Shown here: positions 60,101 through 64,000 of the stretch, in pieces
Position numbering within the stretch: position 1 is the stretch's first letter
Layout: every line of letters starts with the position of its first letter
From: Azadirachta indica
Lineage: Eukaryota > Streptophyta > Magnoliopsida > Sapindales > Meliaceae
Length of the DNA stretch: 64,000 nt
Direction of reading: 5' to 3'
Assembly (NCBI GenBank): GCA_022749755.1
Contig: CM040444.1
Location: 8,621,009-8,685,008 of the forward strand
The notes under the pieces: model-generated
What the model was told of the DNA's origin: nothing
The model's input: only the letters and a program-made list of their open reading frames with translations
Database searches by the model: none
Position numbers and translations under genes: made by a program

Positions 60101-60843
60101 AACAATCAGAAGATAAAAGAAACATATATATTATTAATTGACATAAACAATTATGCCAATTAAATCAATTTTGCCACTACTTAAAAGCCATCTAATAGTA
60201 ATATTCTGTATGCTGATTCTAAGAAGAATAAAGCTATAGGATAAATCATGACTTCATGTCATGAAATATGAAAGAAAAAAATAGGAAGTTCAAAAGTATG
60301 TTCCAAGGCATAACTCAACTAGTAGAAAAAAAAAGTTATTATTTCCACAACCTAAAGCTGTCTTAATAACTCAAATAAGCAATTATAAATCTAAAATTAC
60401 AAAAAAGGGCCTGTCTCAAATTCTCTAATCATTGACTAGATTTAAATATAGATCAGTTGATAAAGTAATATCTAAATGATTTCTTAAAAGACACTTGAAG
60501 TTAATCAATCTTTACTCACATCAGCACTACATCATAAATAATAGAAGCCTAAATTAAAAAATTAAAATACTGCTTATTATAAGTAGTTATCTATAAATCC
60601 ACAAATGCAAACCATAGTTCAACCTACATTAGCCCAAATTTGAGAAATTAGCCATAAAAAAATTATATGGCAGTTATTTGCTATGTCAAACATGAATACA
60701 AGACTAATATTTCTATATTGCTTATAGACTCATTAACAAACTGATGAATGATAGCTTGCTTGGCTTTCCAAAATTATGAATAAATTCATAAATAATTTCT
60801 TCAAAACTCATTAAAAAAAGAAAACAAATATAAGTATATTTGT
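60101..60843. other. Unassigned DNA
   Basis: AT-rich sequence with no coding content or repeat partner noticed. Confidence 0.4.
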
Positions 60844-63800
60844 TGTCTCTGGGGCTAGCGCCTTGCAGGTATAGTTTTAAAAAATTGTTGAATCTTTATC
60901 CCTTCTCACCAACTTAGATTCCTAGGTATGTTAGCTTCTTTGTACAAGAACTTGATGTGTGGGCATCAACTTAAAACCACAATTAAAGAAAAGTGAAGAT
61001 TAAATAGTTAGGAAAAACATAGGAAGCCAAAACATCACACAACATAAGCTTGGGAGACTTGGACGTATAGAGCATAGGGAGAAGGAGAGCTCTACATCAA
61101 TCCTAGGGTTACTGCCTTGTTTTGCATGTGGATAGTGTGTTCTCTTATCCCTAGTGCACACTTTAGCTTCCGTTTTATAGTGTTTTACTAAATCCTTACC
61201 CTAATATGAATTGAACTTGGGCTTTTAGGCTTAAATTAATTTAATTTAATTTTAGCCCATTTATTTAATTAATCTCATTAATTAAATAACAAGCCCATTA
61301 ATCAATCTCATTAATTAAATAGTTGGCCGAATTCAATAGATCAATTCATAAATTAATCTTTATTAATTTAATAATTGGCCCAATCCATTTTATTTAATGT
61401 CCAAGATCAATCCTCTAATTAACCCAATTAAACTAAATATTTCTTACGTTTGCTTCTACTTGTTCTAGCTTACAAAATTGCAGCTACTTAGGAGACCTTC
61501 ATGAACATATTTAATTAACAAACTCTAATAGACTTTTCCCAATACCCTATTATTTGATAATTATTATGGACTTTGTCTATTAACTTTGGCTCATTCCAAT
61601 AAAGGTCCAAAGTTTTACTCTTCAATTGATTATTCTTTTAAGAAAGCTTTATGAATTAATCTGATTAAATTATATCTTAAAGCTCTATCCATTGAGCAAT
61701 AGCATATCGTAACTACCCTTCATGAAATGCTAATAATTGGAACTAAGTAAAATATACCAATAATTGGAACTAAGTAAATTTACCGTTTTACTCTTCCAAT
61801 TATATCTTTATTCCCTGATCCCAATTTTACACCATTTAATTAGGTTTAATATTTATTAGAATAAATCTTAGTTCAATGAACTCTTTTGCTAAACATTTAG
61901 CCAAGATTTTCTGAACCAAAACCATGTTAAACCATCAAGATGGTATTCAACATTCTTTTCGGAGTCATGAATTCCTTATCTATAAAGTAGTGTCTATCCA
62001 CACGTAAATCTTACAGTCCCAACTAGCTAAGGTTTTTACCGTTAATCTCATTGTTTCACTTTCCAATCTAGTCAAAGAGCATAGCCTATATATAAGACGT
62101 ACATTACCTACTCAGTGTTCAGGTAAAGATGCCATAGTACTTGGGTATAGAGATCTATATTCAATTATGGTGTTTCCACCAAATGATTTAAACATCTACA
62201 TGGTCATGTTCAGCGCATTCTAATAATACACAAGTGTCTTTTATTGTAACCCAGAGGAATATTTGGATCAAATGCAGAGCACAAGTGTCTCTGGGACTAG
62301 AACCTCGTAGGTATAGTTTTGAAAATTTGTTAGATCTTTATGCCTTCTTACCAACTCGAATTCCCATGTATGTTTGGTTTTTTGTGCAAGAACTTGATAT
62401 GTAGTCATCAACTATAAACTAGAATCAAAGAAAACGAATAATTATAAAGAACATAGGAAGCTGAAGCTAAAGCTGACTAATGTGTTCTTTTCTTACCCTA
62501 ATACACACTTTAACTTCCTTTTTATAGTATTTTACCAATCCTTAACCCTAATATGAATTCAACTTAGACTTTTGGGCTTGGATTAATCTAATTTAAGTTA
62601 AGCCTACTTAATTAATCTCATTAATTAAATAACAAGCCCATTTATTAATCTTATTAATTAAATAGTTGGCCTAATCTATTTAATTTAATGTTTAAGATTA
62701 ATTCTCTAATTAACCCAATTAAATTAAATATTCATTCTCTTTGATTTCTCTTGTTTTAGCATATAAAATTGCAACTACTCAGTAGACCTTAATGGACACA
62801 TTCAATTACTAAGCTCTAATAAACTTTTTCCAGTACTCTATTATCTTATAATTATAGTGGGCTTTGTCTTATTAACTTTAGCCCATTTCACTAAAAACCT
62901 AAAGCTACACTTGAATTGAATACTTTTTATAGAAAGTTTTATAATTTAATCTAATTAAATTATATCTTAAAGCTCTATTCATTGAGCAACAGGTTACCAT
63001 AATTGCCCTTCATGGAATACTAATAATTAGACTAGGTCTAATTTATCAGCGCAAGCGTCTCTGGGACTAGGACCTCGTAGTTATAGTTTTGAAAATTTGT
63101 TAGATCTTTATGCCTTCTCACCAACTCGAATTCCCATGTATGTTTGGTTTTTTGTGCAAGAACTTGATATGTAGGCATCAACTATAAACTAGAATCAAAG
63201 AAAACGAATAATTATAAAGAACGTAGGAAGCTGAAGCTAAACCTGACTAATGTGTTCTCTTCTAACCCTAATACACACTTTAACTTCCTTTTTATAGTAT
63301 TTTACCAATCCTTAACCCTAACATGAATTCAACTTAGACTTTTGGGCTTGGATTAATCTAATTCAAATTAAGCCTACTTAATTAATCTCATTAATTAAAT
63401 AACAAGCCCATTAATTAATCTTATTAATTAAATAGTTGGCCGAATCTATTTAATTTAATGTTTAAGATTAATTCTCTAATTAACCCAATTAAATTAAATA
63501 TTCATTCTCTTTGATTTCTCTTGTTTTAGCATATAAAATTGCAACTACTCAGTAGACCTTGATGGACACATTCAATTACTAAGCTCTAATAAACTTTTTC
63601 CAGTACTCTATTATCTTATAATTATAGTGGGCTTTGTCTTATTAACTTTAGCCCATTTCACTAAAAACCTAAAGCTACACTTGAATTGAATACTTTTTAT
63701 AGAAAGTTTTATAATTTAATCTAATTAAATTATATCTTAAAGCTCTATCCATTGAGCAACAGGTTACCATAATTGCCCTTCATGGAATACTAATAATTAG

Positions 63801-64000
63801 ACTAGGTCTAATTTATCATTTTACCCTTCCAATTACATCTTCACTCATTGATCCCAATTTTACACTATACATTTAGATTAAGATATATTGGAATAAATCT
63901 TAATTTAGTGAACTCCTTTGCTAAATACTCAACCAAGGTTTTCTCAACTAAAACCTTGTAAAACCATCAAGGCGCTATTTTGCATTCCTTTCAAAGTTAT
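60844..64000. repeat. Three tandem LTR-like repeats running off the right edge
   Basis: Units start at about 60844, 62286 and 63056 with gtctctggg-ctag and run in the same direction. Unit 1 is 1.44 kb and more diverged. Units 2 and 3 are nearly identical over 770 bases, and unit 2 breaks at atttatca (63048), where unit 3 begins. Unit 3 then continues (63817-64000) into sequence that in unit 1 corresponds to about 61784-61960. Internally there are many ttaattaatctcattaatta words. No protein is encoded. LTR origin is inferred from wording and the absence of genes. Confidence 0.75.

Noticed and set aside
1..64000. tRNA, rRNA, CRISPR array or bacterial-type operon
   Set aside because: I saw no cloverleaf-like gene, rRNA core or regularly spaced repeat-spacer array. 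The gene structure is that of a plant nuclear genome.

Overview
This is nuclear DNA of a eudicot plant. It is AT-rich and gene-poor, and most recognisable sequence belongs to plant transposon families (Ty1/copia, Ty3/gypsy with a tRNA-Asp primer site, hAT, Mutator-like, LINE). The host genes are plant families: SAG12-type papain proteases, a BAHD acyltransferase and a small-molecule O-methyltransferase. A woody eudicot such as Citrus would fit, but I cannot prove the species. Only one gene is plainly intact: the BAHD acyltransferase at 26588-27970, minus strand.

0-15 kb: the last exon of a papain-family cysteine protease runs in from the left edge. It is followed by a decayed hAT transposase (2.2-4.2 kb, minus) and a dense inverted-repeat block. 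A second, dead copy of the protease lies at 8.1-9.2 kb. A flanking segment is duplicated at 6.75 and 12.0 kb, and the second copy is interrupted by a LINE-like insertion with a 12-bp target duplication. A decayed minus-strand gene of unknown function lies at 13.65-14.9 kb.

15-36.5 kb: a 1.7-kb fold-back element (16.0-17.7 kb) precedes a locus built of repeated blocks. Copy A (19.08-22.07 kb) and copy B (22.98-29.35 kb) are direct repeats. B keeps the intact BAHD gene. A keeps only its last 40 bp and was deleted through a 6-bp microhomology. A second, 1.7-kb tandem duplication (28.6-33.4 and 33.4-35.1 kb) holds what looks like the 3' flank of lost BAHD copies. A 3.0-kb internally deleted copia element sits in its first unit. 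An unidentified minus-strand ORF follows at 35.7-36.4 kb.

36.5-47 kb: a Mutator-like element (39678-43311) has long terminal inverted repeats and a perfect 9-bp target duplication. It carries a truncated MULE transposase and, facing it, a decayed GRF zinc-finger gene. An older inverted-repeat pair encloses it. At 44.2-45.0 kb is an O-methyltransferase pseudogene with frameshifts, a broken SAM loop and a mutated splice donor.

47-64 kb: a layered transposon nest. A plus-strand copia element (47.5-50.7 kb) is cut by a Ty3/gypsy element (50.7-57.36 kb). The gypsy element is itself hit by a 452-bp hAT MITE and a 1.96-kb antisense solo LTR. Beyond its broken end are a minus-strand copia fragment, another LTR-like block and tandem LTR-like repeats reaching the right edge. 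The window reads as a heterochromatin-like region where two small gene clusters, proteases and BAHD enzymes, have been duplicated and mostly lost.
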